This document shows, one piece after another, positions 34,929 to 45,270 of a stretch of DNA of 64,000 nucleotides. The notes under the pieces are model-generated. The model ran no database searches and had not been told where the DNA came from. It saw nothing but the letters and a program-made list of their open reading frames with translations. Origin of the DNA: Nocardioides sp. Root240 (GTDB lineage Bacteria > Actinomycetota > Actinomycetes > Propionibacteriales > Nocardioidaceae). Within the stretch, counting starts at the first letter, position 1. Each line of letters starts with the position of its first letter. The stretch is taken from assembly GCF_001428825.1 (NCBI RefSeq), contig NZ_LMIT01000010.1:381906-445905 (forward strand), given 5' to 3'. The position numbers and the translations under genes were made by a program.

Positions 34929-36288
34929 TGTTGCGGACCTTGGGCACGTCGGTGCCGACGGCCTCGACGTCGTACCGGCCGAAGACCTCGCGGAGCACCT
35001 CGACGCCCTCCATGAGCGAGAATCCGGCGCCGATGCAGCGGCGCACGCCGCCACCGAACGGGATCCAGACGTTGAGCGGCGGCACGTCGTCGCCGAGGAA
35101 GCGCTCGGGGCGGAAGACCTCCGGGTCGGCGAAGTTCGACTCCTGCTGGTGGCTCATGATGATCGACGGCCCGACCGTCGTGCCGGCAGGGAGGTCCCAG
35201 CCTCCGACGGTGGACGGCTTCATCAGGGTGCGCACCACCATCGGGATGATCGGGTGCAGCCGCATTGACTCCTTGAGGACCGCCTCCAGCCACGCGTCGT
35301 CGCCCTCGTCGGCCGCTCGCTGCGTGCGGGCGAGCAGGTCCGGGCTGCGGCCCACCTCGACCAGCGCCCACGACAGCGCCGAGGCGGTGGTCTCGTGACC
35401 GGCCAGCAGCAGCGTCACCAGCTGGTCGCGCAGCTCGGTGTCGTCCAGGCCGCTCTGCGGGTCCTCGGGGTCGTGCGCCGCCAGCAGCCTCGAGAGGACG
35501 TCGGTGCGGTCCGCGAGGTCGGTGGCCTCGCGCCGCTCACGGATCTCGGCGTACATCAGGCGGTCGAGGTCGACCTGGTTCTCGATCGTGCGCCGCCAGG
35601 GCCCGAGCTTCTGCAGCCGCGGGTAGGCCCAGCCGAGCAGGATCGCGGGGTTGATCTCGACGGTCTGGTTGACGGCCGGCCGGAGCTTCGCGAGCCGCGT
35701 CTGGTCGGTGACGCCGAAGACGACGCGGAGGATCACCTCCAGGGTCAGGTCGTTCATCCGCTCCAGCGCGCGGAAGGACTCGCCCTCGGTCCAGCCGTCG
35801 ACCTCGCTCGCCGCGACCTCGGCGACCATGCCGCGGTAGCCCCGCAGCGCGTGCCCGAGGAAGGCGGGCATGAGGAGCTTGCGGGCGCGGTGGTGCTCGA
35901 CCGAGTCCTGCAGCAGCAGCGAGTGCTCGCCCATGATCGGCCCGAGCACCGCGTTGCCCTTGCCGGCGTGGAAGACCTCGGGGTCGGCCGCGAAGATCTC
36001 CTTGGTCACCTCGGGCCGGGTGAAGAGCACCAGCGGGCGACCGCCGGGCACGAGGTTCACGGTGTAGGCGTCGCCGTACCTGCGGTGGAGCCAGGGGTGG
36101 AACTGGTGCCGGAAGCGCATCAGCGCGACGGTCTGCAGCAGGGCGGGCCAGCGGGGTCCCGGCGGCAGCGCGTCCATCGACACGGGTGGGAGGTCCCGGC
36201 CGCCGACCACGCTGCTGCGCCGGAACCGGCGCAGGGTGAGGTCACGGGTGTCGTCCTCGACCGCTGTGCGGTCCGCCTCGATCGTCAC
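34879..36288 (-). CDS. cytochrome P450
   Basis: 469 residues. Haem-thiolate mono-oxygenase: the I-helix oxygen groove LLLAGHETTASALSW near residue 270, the ExxR pair in LKESMRLHP, the PERF-type segment FRPERFLG, and the haem-binding FGGGVRRCIGAGF with the Cys ligand near 420. It has no membrane anchor, so it uses soluble redox partners. It resembles bacterial CYP families (CYP135/138-like) that hydroxylate lipids or terpenoids. GTG start with TAGCGT seven bases upstream. It probably acts in the same lipid/steroid context as its neighbours. Confidence 0.92.
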   Translation of the reverse strand: MTIEADRTAVEDDTRDLTLRRFRRSSVVGGRDLPPVSMDALPPGPRWPALLQTVALMRFRHQFHPWLHRRYGDAYTVNLVPGGRPLVLFTRPEVTKEIFAADPEVFHAGKGNAVLGPIMGEHSLLLQDSVEHHRARKLLMPAFLGHALRGYRGMVAEVAASEVDGWTEGESFRALERMNDLTLEVILRVVFGVTDQTRLAKLRPAVNQTVEINPAILLGWAYPRLQKLGPWRRTIENQVDLDRLMYAEIRERREATDLADRTDVLSRLLAAHDPEDPQSGLDDTELRDQLVTLLLAGHETTASALSWALVEVGRSPDLLARTQRAADEGDDAWLEAVLKESMRLHPIIPMVVRTLMKPSTVGGWDLPAGTTVGPSIIMSHQQESNFADPEVFRPERFLGDDVPPLNVWIPFGGGVRRCIGAGFSLMEGVEVLREVFGRYDVEAVGTDVPKVRNITSVPRRGARIRVRRR

Positions 36289-36295
36289 CCGGCCG

Positions 36296-36301
36296 ACGCT
36301 A
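36296..36301 (-). promoter_or_regulatory. putative -10 box of leaderless P450 gene
   Basis: TAGCGT, 7 nt, GTG at 36288. Confidence 0.45.
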
Positions 36302-36328
36302 CGCCGCGTACGGCGAGCCGACGTCCGC

Positions 36329-39319
36329 CTACGGTAGGAGATCCTCGCGGTGCGCGATCGCCGCCGCCTCCGTGCGGCTGGCGGCGCCGAGCTTGCCGAG
36401 GATGTTGGAGACGTGGACGCTCACGGTCTTCGTGCTGATGAAGAGCTGCTTGCCGATCTCGCCGTTGGAGCGACCCTCCGCGACGAGGGCGAGGATCTCC
36501 AGCTCGCGCGCGGTCAGGGCGGGCAGGCCGGGCGCGGCAGCGGCCGTGGGGCGGGCGCCTCCGCCGTCGGCCAGCAGGTCGGCGACCAGGCCGGGGGCGC
36601 CGAGCCGCTCGGCGATGGCTCGGGCGGCGTCGGACTCCTCGCGGGCGCGGGCGGTCTCTCCGGCCAGGCGCAGCAGCTGCGCGTGGGAGGCACGCACCCG
36701 GGCCTGCTCGGGGACGTGGCCGAACTTCGCGGCGGAGTCGGCCGCGGCCTGCCAGGCGGCGAGGAGTTCCTCGCGGGATCCGGCGGCACCTCCGGCGACT
36801 CCCGCGAGCCAGCGCACCCGCAGGTGCTCGGCGACCAGGCGATCGGCCCACATCCGGCCCTCGGGTCCCCACGGGCTTCCTCGTTCACGGAACCACGCGA
36901 GCACCGCGTCGCCGTCGGCACGGAGCCGGTCGGCGCGCTCGGCGAGCGTGCGGCGGTCGGCGGCGCTCGCCCGGGGCAGGGCCTGGGCGATCGCGCCGAG
37001 GACCTGGGCGGCGAGCCGGACCCGTGCGCCGAAGTGGTCGTGCCAGATCCGCGTCAGCACCTCGATGACGTCGTCGTAGACGGCCAGGGCGGCCGTGGCA
37101 TCGGCTCGGGCGGAGTGCGCCTCGATCTCGACGCCGGCGCTGTGGACGGCGATGCCGCCCTCGTCCTCCCAGAGGGTGCGCAGCGGGAGCAGCCGGTCGA
37201 GCACGTCCTCACCCCGGGCCGAGAGCACGGCCAGCCGCGCCGGCTCGACGATGCCCCGGGGGATGGCCGGACCGGTCTGGCCGTCGATCGCGGTCATCAG
37301 CTCGAGCACGTCGTCCCAGTCGCCGAGGATGTAGCTGATCCAGGTCAGCTGCCAGCGCGACTCGATGCTGAACGGCGCCCAGAGCAGGCCGGCCCGCTCG
37401 CCCTGCTCCATCGCGGAGCGGAACCAGCGTGCGGACTGCTCCCAGTCGGCGGTGTCCTGGTAGGAGCGACCCAGCAGCCAGCGGCCGCGGAGCTCGGCCT
37501 GGAAGGCACCGGCCCGGGCCGCGCTGCCGACCGCCTTCTCGAGCGCGCTGCGCAGCGCGTCCTGCTCGGTGCCGGCGACGGTCTTGACGCGCAACCCGCT
37601 GAGGGTGGTGCGGATGTCGGAGGCCAGCTCGGGCATGGCGAGCCGCTCGGCGAGGGCGAGGGCCTCGGTGGCGTAGGACTCGGCCTCGTCCTCCTGCTCG
37701 TGGCTGCCGAGGATCCGGGCGTGCGCGGCGAGCACCTTGGCGCGCAGCGGGCTCTCTCCCTCCGGCGCGAGGGCGACCGCCTCGGCCGACAGGGCGACCG
37801 GGTCGAGGTCGGTCTCGGTGATCCAGAGGACCTCGGCCCAGGCGCTGAGCAGGCGTGAGCGGGCGGCGGCCGGGGCGGTCGGGCCCAGCCGGGCGAGCTG
37901 GGCGCCGAGCAGCTGGCCGGAGCGGACGGCGTTGCCGCCGGTGGTCAGCGCGGTCGCGGTCTTGACGACGACCTTGGAGTGGTCGACGCCGAGGCGCTCG
38001 GCGCGGTCGCCGGCCTCGAGCAGCTCGAGCGCCTGCTGGTAGTGGTCGGCGGCCTCGTCGGGCCCGCCGACGGCCATCGCCTCGTCGCCGGCCTCGATGC
38101 TGGCGGTGACGGCCCGGTCGAGGTCGTTGGCACGGCGGGCGTGGAGGGCCAGCTCGGCAGCGGTGCCACGAGCCGCGCCCTCGTCGAGCGCGGCGACGAA
38201 GCGGGCGTGCAGCCGGACCCGCTCGCCGGGGAGCAGGTCGTCGTAAATCGCCTCGCCGAGCAGGGCATGACGGAAGTTGTAGCGGTCGCCGCGCACCTCG
38301 AGGACGTTCATCTCGACGGCCTGGCGTACGCCGGCGTCGAGCGCGGCAGCGGGTACGTCGGCGGTCGCGGCGAGCAGCTCGTGGCTCACCCGGCGCCCGG
38401 CGACGCTGGCGACGCGGACGACGTGGCGGGCCTCCTCGCCCAGGCGGTCGAGGCGGACGAGCAGCAGGTCCGCCAGGTCGCCGGGCACGTCGCCGTCGTC
38501 GCACGAGCTGGACGCCACCAGCTCCTCGACGAAGAAGGCATTGCCCTCGGCGCGCTCGACGATGCGGCGGACCGATCCCTCCCGCAGTCCCTCGGGCGCG
38601 AGCTCGTGCACGAGCGCTCGGACGGCGTCCTCGGTCAGCGGGCTGAGGGCCAGCCGCCCGACCTGCGGGAGCCGCGACCACTCGGCGACCTGCCGGCGCA
38701 GCGGGTGGCGGCGGTGCAGGTCGTCGGAGCGGTACGACGCCACGATCGCCACCGGGCGCGCGAACGCCCGTGTGAACAGGAAGCCCAGCATGTCGCGGGT
38801 CGACTGGTCGGCCCAGTGCAGGTCCTCGACGACGAGCAGCACCGGGTCCTCGGTCGCGGCCGCATCGAGCAGCGCGTGGACGGCGACGAAGATGTCACCG
38901 CGGTCGGTGGTGTGACCGGGACCGTCGCCCTTCTCCTCCCCCGCACCCCGGGTACGACGCCCCGGCTGCAGCCGCGTCAGGGCAGGGTGCACCGCGGCGA
39001 CCGCCTCGACCAGGTCGGGGTGGTCGGCGCCGATGCGGCCGAGCACCTCGCTGAACGGGAGGTAGGGCAGCGCGCTGTCGGCGAAGTCGAGGCAGTGGCC
39101 GGCGAGCACCTGCCAGCCCTCGTCGAGGGCGTGGTCGCGCAGCGCCCGGAGCAGGCGCGTCTTGCCCACCCCGGCGTCGCCGGACAGCAGCACGACCCGT
39201 TGCGGGGTGCCCGACGCGGCCGCGCTCACGGCGTCGTCGAGCACCCCGATCGCCTCGGCGAGCTCGGAGTCGCGCCCGACCATGGTCAGGCTGCTGTGTG
39301 CGGCCACGGGCACCATCAT
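36329..39319 (-). CDS. AAA-type LuxR-family regulator (LAL/MalT-like)
   Basis: About 996 residues from the ATG at 39319; a TTG at 39349 and an ATG at 39283 are alternatives. The N-terminal NTPase has Walker A LLSGDAGVGKTRLLRAL, Walker B VLLVVEDLHWAD and sensor-like ASYRSDDL. A long middle of TPR-like helices follows. The C-terminal LuxR HTH is LPALTARELEILALVAEGRSNGEIGKQLFISTKTVSVHVSNILGKL. Large ATP-binding LuxR regulators sense small ligands and activate nearby operons; the target is not evident. Its promoter region probably overlaps the 50-residue gene upstream. Confidence 0.88.
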   Translation of the reverse strand: MMVPVAAHSSLTMVGRDSELAEAIGVLDDAVSAAASGTPQRVVLLSGDAGVGKTRLLRALRDHALDEGWQVLAGHCLDFADSALPYLPFSEVLGRIGADHPDLVEAVAAVHPALTRLQPGRRTRGAGEEKGDGPGHTTDRGDIFVAVHALLDAAATEDPVLLVVEDLHWADQSTRDMLGFLFTRAFARPVAIVASYRSDDLHRRHPLRRQVAEWSRLPQVGRLALSPLTEDAVRALVHELAPEGLREGSVRRIVERAEGNAFFVEELVASSSCDDGDVPGDLADLLLVRLDRLGEEARHVVRVASVAGRRVSHELLAATADVPAAALDAGVRQAVEMNVLEVRGDRYNFRHALLGEAIYDDLLPGERVRLHARFVAALDEGAARGTAAELALHARRANDLDRAVTASIEAGDEAMAVGGPDEAADHYQQALELLEAGDRAERLGVDHSKVVVKTATALTTGGNAVRSGQLLGAQLARLGPTAPAAARSRLLSAWAEVLWITETDLDPVALSAEAVALAPEGESPLRAKVLAAHARILGSHEQEDEAESYATEALALAERLAMPELASDIRTTLSGLRVKTVAGTEQDALRSALEKAVGSAARAGAFQAELRGRWLLGRSYQDTADWEQSARWFRSAMEQGERAGLLWAPFSIESRWQLTWISYILGDWDDVLELMTAIDGQTGPAIPRGIVEPARLAVLSARGEDVLDRLLPLRTLWEDEGGIAVHSAGVEIEAHSARADATAALAVYDDVIEVLTRIWHDHFGARVRLAAQVLGAIAQALPRASAADRRTLAERADRLRADGDAVLAWFRERGSPWGPEGRMWADRLVAEHLRVRWLAGVAGGAAGSREELLAAWQAAADSAAKFGHVPEQARVRASHAQLLRLAGETARAREESDAARAIAERLGAPGLVADLLADGGGARPTAAAAPGLPALTARELEILALVAEGRSNGEIGKQLFISTKTVSVHVSNILGKLGAASRTEAAAIAHREDLLP

Positions 39320-39362
39320 GCTGGTGCCCGCCGACAAGGTGGCAGTCAATATCGGTGGGGGA

Positions 39363-39515
39363 TCAGCGGGAGCGGCGCTCGACGGCCGGGTCGGTCGCGG
39401 CGACGCGACGCAGCCAGGAGGACCGCGTGCGGCCGGCGCGGCTGGCGGCCACGCCCCGGACCGCCCGCTGGCGGCGGTAGTCGTTCTCGGCGGAGATGAA
39501 GAAGTCGTTGCTCAT
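39363..39515 (-). CDS. 50-residue basic small protein
   Basis: A short frame between the LuxR and nitroreductase genes encodes MSNDFFISAENDYRRQRAVR and continues Arg/Ala/Ser-rich to a TGA at 39363. The even spread of codons and the Phe-Phe-Ile start look protein-like rather than random. It has no clear ribosome-binding site. It is highly basic after residue 13, with no membrane segment and no known domain. It is divergent from the nitroreductase gene across a promoter region with 9-bp inverted repeats. Confidence 0.55.
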   Translation of the reverse strand: MSNDFFISAENDYRRQRAVRGVAASRAGRTRSSWLRRVAATDPAVERRSR

Positions 39516-39533
39516 GTCATCGAGAATGGGCCT

Positions 39534-39599
39534 CTGAGGTAGGGCCCCACATCGGGCAACCTCCCTATCTCTGCGCCATCCCTGCCTCAGCTACCTCAG
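39534..39599. promoter_or_regulatory. 9-bp inverted repeats in divergent promoter region
   Basis: CTGAGGTAG (39534-39542) and CTACCTCAG (39591-39599) face each other 48 bp apart, between the small gene and the nitroreductase-ABC operon. They could be paired operators for a looping or dimer-of-dimers regulator. Confidence 0.4.
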
Positions 39600-39645
39600 G
39601 CCCCGGTGCCAGGTGGGATAGTGCGGTGGTCGCAGAGGAGGTCGG

Positions 39646-40320
39646 GTGGAGTTCGCAGAGGTGGTACGACGGCGCCGGATGACGCGCGCCTACGCCTCCG
39701 ACCCGGTCGACCCCGCCGTGGTCGAGCGGGCGCTCGACCACGCCACCCGGGCGCCGAGCGCCGGGTTCTCCCAGGGCTGGGCGTTCGTCGTCCTCGACAC
39801 CCCCGAGGCCGTCCGCGGGTTCTGGGCCGCGCAGACCGATGCGGCCGCCGAGGGCGGCACGCCGGACCGCTGGCTCGCCGGGATGATGGCGGCGCCCGTG
39901 GTCGTCGTGCCGTGCAGCCGCCGGTCGGCGTACCTCGACCGCTACGCCGAGCCCGACAAGGCCCGGGCGGGCCTGCAGGACCACGACGAGGGCCGGTGGG
40001 CGATGCCGTACTGGCACCTCGACACCGCCATGGCGTCGCTGCTCGTCCTGCAGTCGGTGACCGACGCGGGGCTGGGCGCCTGCTTCTTCGGCCTGGTCCC
40101 CGACCGCGTCGACGCCGTGAAGGCGCAGCTCGGCCTCGTCGACACCGGCGCCGAGGAGGCGCCGCACCCGATCGGGGCGATCACGATCGGCCACCCCGCC
40201 GACGCCACGACGGGCGCCCGCGGCTCCGCCAGCCGGCGGCGGCGCACCCCCTGGCAGGAGACCGCCCACCGCGGCCGTTGGGGCAACGGCTGGACCCCAC
40301 GGACGGAGACGCACGCATGA
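39646..40320 (+). CDS. nitroreductase-family protein
   Basis: 224 residues from a GTG with GAGGAG six bases upstream. FMN-dependent fold: VVRRRRMTRAYASDPVDPAVVERALDHATRAPSAGF at the N terminus (FMN phosphate Arg residues and the APS segment), then WHLDTAMASLLVLQSVTDAGLGACFFG in the second half, and a basic Trp-rich tail. It reduces nitroaromatics, quinones or similar substrates with NAD(P)H. Its stop overlaps the ABC exporter start (ATGA), so the pair is co-translated. Confidence 0.87.
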   Translation: MEFAEVVRRRRMTRAYASDPVDPAVVERALDHATRAPSAGFSQGWAFVVLDTPEAVRGFWAAQTDAAAEGGTPDRWLAGMMAAPVVVVPCSRRSAYLDRYAEPDKARAGLQDHDEGRWAMPYWHLDTAMASLLVLQSVTDAGLGACFFGLVPDRVDAVKAQLGLVDTGAEEAPHPIGAITIGHPADATTGARGSASRRRRTPWQETAHRGRWGNGWTPRTETHA

Positions 40321-42275
40321 GGCCCAGCGCGGTGGTCACCCACCTCACCAGTGAGGACCTCGCGCAGCGCGAGCCGGTCCTGCCCCGGATCGCGCGGCTG
40401 CTGCGTCCCTACCGCGTGCAGATCGCCCTGGTCCTGGTCGCGGTCGTCGTCGCGGCGTCGCTCTCCGCCGTCGGTCCCTTCCTGACCCGGGCGGTGTTCG
40501 ACAACGCGTTGTTCCCGCTCGACGGGAGCGAGCCCGACCTCGGCCTGCTCGCCTGGCTGGTCGGGGGCCTGTGCGCGATCCCGGTCGTGGTGGCGCTGAT
40601 CGGCATCTTCCAGGTGTGGCTGACCTCGACCGTCGGCAACTCGGCGATGGCCGACCTGCGCGGCGACCTGTTCGAGCACCTGCAGAAGATGGAGCTGGCG
40701 TTCTTCACGGCCACCAAGACGGGGGCGATCCAGTCCCGCCTGGCCAACGACGTGGCGGGCGTGCGCACGGTGCTCACCGACACCGCGTCGACGATCCTGC
40801 AGAACACCGTGACCGTCGGTGCGGCGATCGTGTCGATGGTGGTGCTGTCGTGGCAGCTCACGCTGATCACGCTCTTCGTGATGCCGCTGTTCGTGCTGAT
40901 GCAGATGCGGGTCGGGCGGGTGCGACAGCGGCTGGCGCGGCGCACCCAGGAGTCGCTCTCCGACATGACCGCCATCACCGAGGAAGCCCTGTCGGTGAGC
41001 GGGATCCTGCTGTCGAAGGCGTTCAACCGCGGCGACTCCGAGGTGGCGCGGTACCGCGGCGCCAACCGCCGCCAGACCCGGCTGCAGGTCGAGCAGGCGA
41101 TGACCGGGCGCACGTTCTTCGCGGTCGTGCAGACCTTCTTCGCGATCACGCCGGCCTTCCTCTACCTGTTCAGCGGCTGGCTCATCACCGGCGGCACGCC
41201 GCTCGGTGAGGACACGATGACCGCGGGCACGCTGGTCGCCTTCACCACCCTGCAGAGCCGGCTGCAGATGCCGTTGCTGCAGCTGATGCGGGTCACCCTC
41301 GACGTGCAGACCTCCCTGGCGCTGTTCCGCCGGATCTTCGAGTACCTCGACCTCCAGCCCGCGATCACCGAGCGCCCGGGGGCGGTCGCGCTCGACCCGG
41401 CGCAGCTGCGCGGGCGCGTCGAGCTGCGCGAGGTGTCCTTCCGCTACCCCGAGCCGCGCGCCCTGTCCGGTTCGCCGGCCGGCGACCGGTTCGGCGACAG
41501 CGGCATCCGTATCGGCGACGACACCGACCGCCCGGAGACCTCGGGCTGGGCGCTCGAGGAGGTCTCGCTCGTCGTGGAGCCCGGCCAGCTGGCCGCGATC
41601 GTGGGCCCCTCGGGCAGCGGCAAGACCACGGCGACGTACCTCGTCCCGCGGTTCTACGACGTCACCGAGGGCGCCGTGCTGATCGACGGCCACGACGTCC
41701 GCGACCTCACCCTGTCCTCGCTCGCGGACGCGGTCGGGATGGTCACCCAGGAGCCGTACCTGTTCCACGGCACGATCCGCGACAACATCGCCTACGCACG
41801 CCCCGACGCGACCGCCGAGCAGATCGAGCAGGCGGCCCGCGACGCCAACATCCACGACCGGATCATGGGCTTCCCCGAGGGCTACGAGACGATCACCGGC
41901 GAGCGCGGCTACCGGCTCTCGGGCGGCGAGAAGCAGCGCCTCGCGATCGCGCGCGTGCTGCTCAAGGACCCGGCGATCCTGATCCTCGACGAGGCCACCT
42001 CGGCGCTCGACAACGAGACCGAGCGGCTCGTCCAGGAGGCACTCGAGCGGGCCACGCGCTCGCGCACCACCATCGCGATCGCCCACCGGCTCTCGACCAT
42101 CCAGTCCGCCGACGTCATCTTCGGCCTCGAGGACGGCCGGATCGTCGAGCAGGGCACGCACCACCAGCTGATCGCGGCCGGCGGCCTCTACAAGCGCCTG
42201 TACGACGAGCAGTTCTCCCGCGAGCCCCACGGCAGGCCGCAGTGCGACAGCCGCCGCGCCGACGTCTCCCTGTAG
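40317..42275 (+). CDS. ABC exporter, fused membrane and ATPase domains
   Basis: 652 residues. Six transmembrane helices (about 30-320) and a C-terminal ATPase with Walker A GPSGSGKTT, Q-loop VTQEPYLF, signature LSGGEKQRLAIAR, Walker B ILILDEATSALD and H-loop IAHRLS. Homodimeric type IV exporter of lipids or drugs. An unusual loop of about 30 residues (ALSGSPAGDRFGDSGIRIG and on) is inserted between the first strand of the ATPase domain and the rest. The coupled nitroreductase suggests detoxification by modification and export, but that is inference. Confidence 0.93.
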   Translation: MRPSAVVTHLTSEDLAQREPVLPRIARLLRPYRVQIALVLVAVVVAASLSAVGPFLTRAVFDNALFPLDGSEPDLGLLAWLVGGLCAIPVVVALIGIFQVWLTSTVGNSAMADLRGDLFEHLQKMELAFFTATKTGAIQSRLANDVAGVRTVLTDTASTILQNTVTVGAAIVSMVVLSWQLTLITLFVMPLFVLMQMRVGRVRQRLARRTQESLSDMTAITEEALSVSGILLSKAFNRGDSEVARYRGANRRQTRLQVEQAMTGRTFFAVVQTFFAITPAFLYLFSGWLITGGTPLGEDTMTAGTLVAFTTLQSRLQMPLLQLMRVTLDVQTSLALFRRIFEYLDLQPAITERPGAVALDPAQLRGRVELREVSFRYPEPRALSGSPAGDRFGDSGIRIGDDTDRPETSGWALEEVSLVVEPGQLAAIVGPSGSGKTTATYLVPRFYDVTEGAVLIDGHDVRDLTLSSLADAVGMVTQEPYLFHGTIRDNIAYARPDATAEQIEQAARDANIHDRIMGFPEGYETITGERGYRLSGGEKQRLAIARVLLKDPAILILDEATSALDNETERLVQEALERATRSRTTIAIAHRLSTIQSADVIFGLEDGRIVEQGTHHQLIAAGGLYKRLYDEQFSREPHGRPQCDSRRADVSL

Positions 42276-42290
42276 CCGCGGACAGCCGCG

Positions 42291-43472
42291 TCAGGCCAGC
42301 CCGAGGATCCGGACGCACTCCAGCGCGACGTACAGCTCCGCCGCGTCGACCGGCCGGGCCAGGTCACGCCCGGTGACCTCCTCGAGCCGGCGGACGCGGT
42401 AGCGCACCGTGTTGCGGTGCACGTGCAGCTCGCGTGCGGCGGCGGACGTCGAGCCGCCGGCGGCCAGCCAGGCCCGCGCGGTGTCGATCACCACCGCCCG
42501 GTCGTCGGGCGGGAGCGCGAGGACCGGCGCGAGGACCGCGTCGACGAGCGCCCGCGCCTGGTCCGGGCTGCTGGCCAGGAGCACGGCGAGCGGGTCGGCC
42601 CCGAAGCGCCCGACCGCCACGGTCCCCGGGGACACCGCGGCACAGGCCACCCGCGCCTGGCGACGCGCCTCCTGGACCTCGTCGAGCCGCCCGACCACGG
42701 TGCTCACCCCGACCCGCGCGCGGGCCAGGCCGTCGAGCACCGCCATGAGCTGGTCGACGCCGAAGCCGAGCCGCAGCGCGACCACACCCTCCTGGTGGTC
42801 GTGGTCGAGCCGCCAGGCGGAGCGGATGTTGGAACGACGCAGCACCCGCTCGACGTCGGCGACCCCCTCCTCGCCCGGCGACGGCGACTCGGCGGAGACC
42901 ACGACGTACTCCGTGGCGCGGCCCAGGTCGAGCATGCCGGCGGTCTCGCCGACGTAGGTCGTGGCGTCGGCGTCGCCGTCGAGCAGCGAGCCGACCAGCA
43001 CGGCGCGCATCTGGCCGTCGCGGCGCGCGCGGTCGGCGAGGGTACGGCGGTAGGCATCGGTCACGTCGGCCGCGAGCTGGTCGCTGACCGCCCAGATGTC
43101 GGCCGCGGCGAGCAGGAGCAGGCCGCGGTCCTCGGGCTCGGCACGGTCGACGAGGACCTCCCAGATGAACCGGGAACCGACCCGGAAGGCCTGGAGCACG
43201 ACGGCGTACGGGACGCCCTGCTCGGCCCGCGTGGAACCGGTCTGGGTCGGTGTCTCCTCCGCCGAGACCTCGCCGGCGAGGTTGCCGAGGATGTAGCGGG
43301 CGTTGACCGTGCACGACGCGACCAGCTCCTGGTGCGAGACCGCGTCGCCGTCGTCGTAGACCGGTATCTCGGAGCGGATCCGCTCGGCCATGGCCGCCCC
43401 GAGGGCGTCGACCTCGGGGAGCAGCCGGGCGCTGAGCTTGCGCACCTCGGGGTTCACGTCCGGTCCGTCCAC
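42291..43472 (-). CDS. PucR/CdaR-type transcriptional regulator next to PHA genes
   Basis: 393 residues from a GTG at 43472. An N-terminal RsbRD-like helical bundle (about 1-160) is followed by a GGDEF-like degenerate middle ([27 protein letters not shown]) and a C-terminal Puc[31 protein letters not shown]. Leaderless: TACTGT seven bases before the GTG. It is divergent from the polyhydroxyalkanoate synthase gene with 106 bp between starts, so it is the obvious candidate regulator of PHA metabolism. Confidence 0.85.
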   Translation of the reverse strand: MDGPDVNPEVRKLSARLLPEVDALGAAMAERIRSEIPVYDDGDAVSHQELVASCTVNARYILGNLAGEVSAEETPTQTGSTRAEQGVPYAVVLQAFRVGSRFIWEVLVDRAEPEDRGLLLLAAADIWAVSDQLAADVTDAYRRTLADRARRDGQMRAVLVGSLLDGDADATTYVGETAGMLDLGRATEYVVVSAESPSPGEEGVADVERVLRRSNIRSAWRLDHDHQEGVVALRLGFGVDQLMAVLDGLARARVGVSTVVGRLDEVQEARRQARVACAAVSPGTVAVGRFGADPLAVLLASSPDQARALVDAVLAPVLALPPDDRAVVIDTARAWLAAGGSTSAAARELHVHRNTVRYRVRRLEEVTGRDLARPVDAAELYVALECVRILGLA

Positions 43473-43479
43473 AGGACTG

Positions 43480-43485
43480 ACAGTA
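43480..43485 (-). promoter_or_regulatory. putative -10 box of leaderless PucR gene
   Basis: TACTGT, 7 nt, GTG at 43472. Confidence 0.45.
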
Positions 43486-43578
43486 GGACGCGCGTTGTGC
43501 AGGCGCACACAGGAGCGCCGGGAAAGTCGGTGCCGACAGCCGAAGCGCTGCCCCTGCCTCCCCGACCACCCTTGGAGC

Positions 43579-45270
43579 ATGAGCTTCTCGACCACCACCA
43601 GCCTGGCCGACGCCGCCGCTCCGCTCGACGTACTCCTCGTCGACGCCGCCCTCGGTCCCGTCCGCCGCTTCCTGCCCGACATGTCCACTGCCCGGTGGGC
43701 CGTGTCGCTCGCCCGCCAGCCCCGGACGACCGCCCGCCGCCTGGGCGCGCTGGCCGGCGAGGCCGCCAAGGTGGTCGCCGGTACGTCGGACGTGACGCCG
43801 CAGCGCGGCGACCGCCGCTTCACCGACACCGGCTGGACCGAGAACCCGCTGCTGCGCCGGCTGGTGCAGGTCTACCTCGCCACGGGCCGCACCGTCGACC
43901 AGCTCGTCGTGGACGCCGACCTCGACCCGCGCGACCGCAAGCGGGTCCGCTTCCTGGTCGAGAACGTGGTCGAGGCGCTGGCGCCGAGCAACGTGCCGCT
44001 GGTGAACCCGGCGTCCGCGAAGGCGGTCATCGACACCGCCGGGCTGAGCCTGGTCCGCGGCGGCACCCAGCTCGTCAAGGACCTCGCCTCGTCGCCGCGC
44101 GTGCCCGAGATGGTCGACACCTCCGGCTTCACGCTCGGCGAGAACATCGCCGCGACGCCCGGCTCGGTGGTCTTCCGCAACGACGTGCTGGAGCTGATCC
44201 AGTACGTCCCGCAGTCCGACGAGGTCCACGAGGTCCCCGTCATGATCGTCCCGCCGACGATCAACAAGTTCTACGCGATCGACCTTTCCCCCGGCCGGAG
44301 CCTGGTGGAGTACAGCACCCAGAGCAACCGCCAGATGTTCGTCATCTCCTGGCGCAACCCCGACGCCCGCCACAAGGCGTGGAACTTCGACACCTACGTC
44401 GGCTCGATCCTCGAGGCGCTCGACGCGGTCGAGGAGATCACGGGCAGCCCCACCACGATGCTGGCCGGCATCTGCTCCGGCGGCATCCTGGCGAGCATCA
44501 CGGCGGCGTACCTCGCCGGGATCGGTCGCCAGGACCGGCTCGCCGGCATCGTCCTCGCGGTCACCGTGATCGACAACCACGACTCCGGCACGGTCTCCGC
44601 GCTGAGCGACCCGCGGATGGCCTCGCTCGCCAAGGCCCGCTCGGCGCAGAAGGGCTTCCTCGACGGCCGCTCGCTCACCGAGGTGTTCGCGTGGCTGCGG
44701 CCCAGCGACCTGATCTGGAACTACTGGGTCAACAACTACCTGCTCGGCAAGAAGCCGCCTGCCTTCGACATCCTGTTCTGGAACGCCGACACGACGCGGA
44801 TGTCGGCCGGCCTGCACGCCGACTTCGTCGACATGGCCGTCGCGAACCAGCTCACCCGCGCCGGCGCGCTGACCGTGCTGGGCCAGCCGATCGACCTCGG
44901 CAAGGTCACCGTCGACAGCTACGTCGTCGCCGGGATCGCCGACCACATCACGCCCTGGGAGAACTGCTACCGGACGACGCAGCTCTTCGGCGGCAACACC
45001 CGGTTCATCCTCTCGACGAGCGGTCACATCGCGGCGCTCGTGAACCCGCCCGGCAACCCCAAGGCGACCTTCCACACCAACGACGACCACGGCAGCGACG
45101 CGAAGGAGTGGCTGAAGGGCGCCGAGACCCACCAGGGCTCGTGGTGGAACGACGTCTCGCAGTGGCTCGACACTCGCACCGGCGAGCTCAAGCCGGCCCC
45201 GAAGGAGATGGGCTCGACCCGCCTCCGGCCCCTGGCCGACGCCCCCGGCACGTACGTCTTCGACAAGTGA
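43579..45270 (+). CDS. phaC: class I polyhydroxyalkanoate synthase
   Basis: 563 residues from the ATG at 43579 (GGAG four bases upstream). Alpha/beta hydrolase fold in which the nucleophile elbow has Cys: [13 protein letters not shown] near residue 295. The catalytic Asp is in [16 protein letters not shown] and the His in [18 protein letters not shown]. It polymerises 3-hydroxyacyl-CoA into intracellular PHA granules. The length fits class I. It is coupled to a depolymerase-like hydrolase (GTGA overlap) and divergent from a PucR regulator. Confidence 0.93.
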   Translation: MSFSTTTSLADAAAPLDVLLVDAALGPVRRFLPDMSTARWAVSLARQPRTTARRLGALAGEAAKVVAGTSDVTPQRGDRRFTDTGWTENPLLRRLVQVYLATGRTVDQLVVDADLDPRDRKRVRFLVENVVEALAPSNVPLVNPASAKAVIDTAGLSLVRGGTQLVKDLASSPRVPEMVDTSGFTLGENIAATPGSVVFRNDVLELIQYVPQSDEVHEVPVMIVPPTINKFYAIDLSPGRSLVEYSTQSNRQMFVISWRNPDARHKAWNFDTYVGSILEALDAVEEITGSPTTMLAGICSGGILASITAAYLAGIGRQDRLAGIVLAVTVIDNHDSGTVSALSDPRMASLAKARSAQKGFLDGRSLTEVFAWLRPSDLIWNYWVNNYLLGKKPPAFDILFWNADTTRMSAGLHADFVDMAVANQLTRAGALTVLGQPIDLGKVTVDSYVVAGIADHITPWENCYRTTQLFGGNTRFILSTSGHIAALVNPPGNPKATFHTNDDHGSDAKEWLKGAETHQGSWWNDVSQWLDTRTGELKPAPKEMGSTRLRPLADAPGTYVFDK

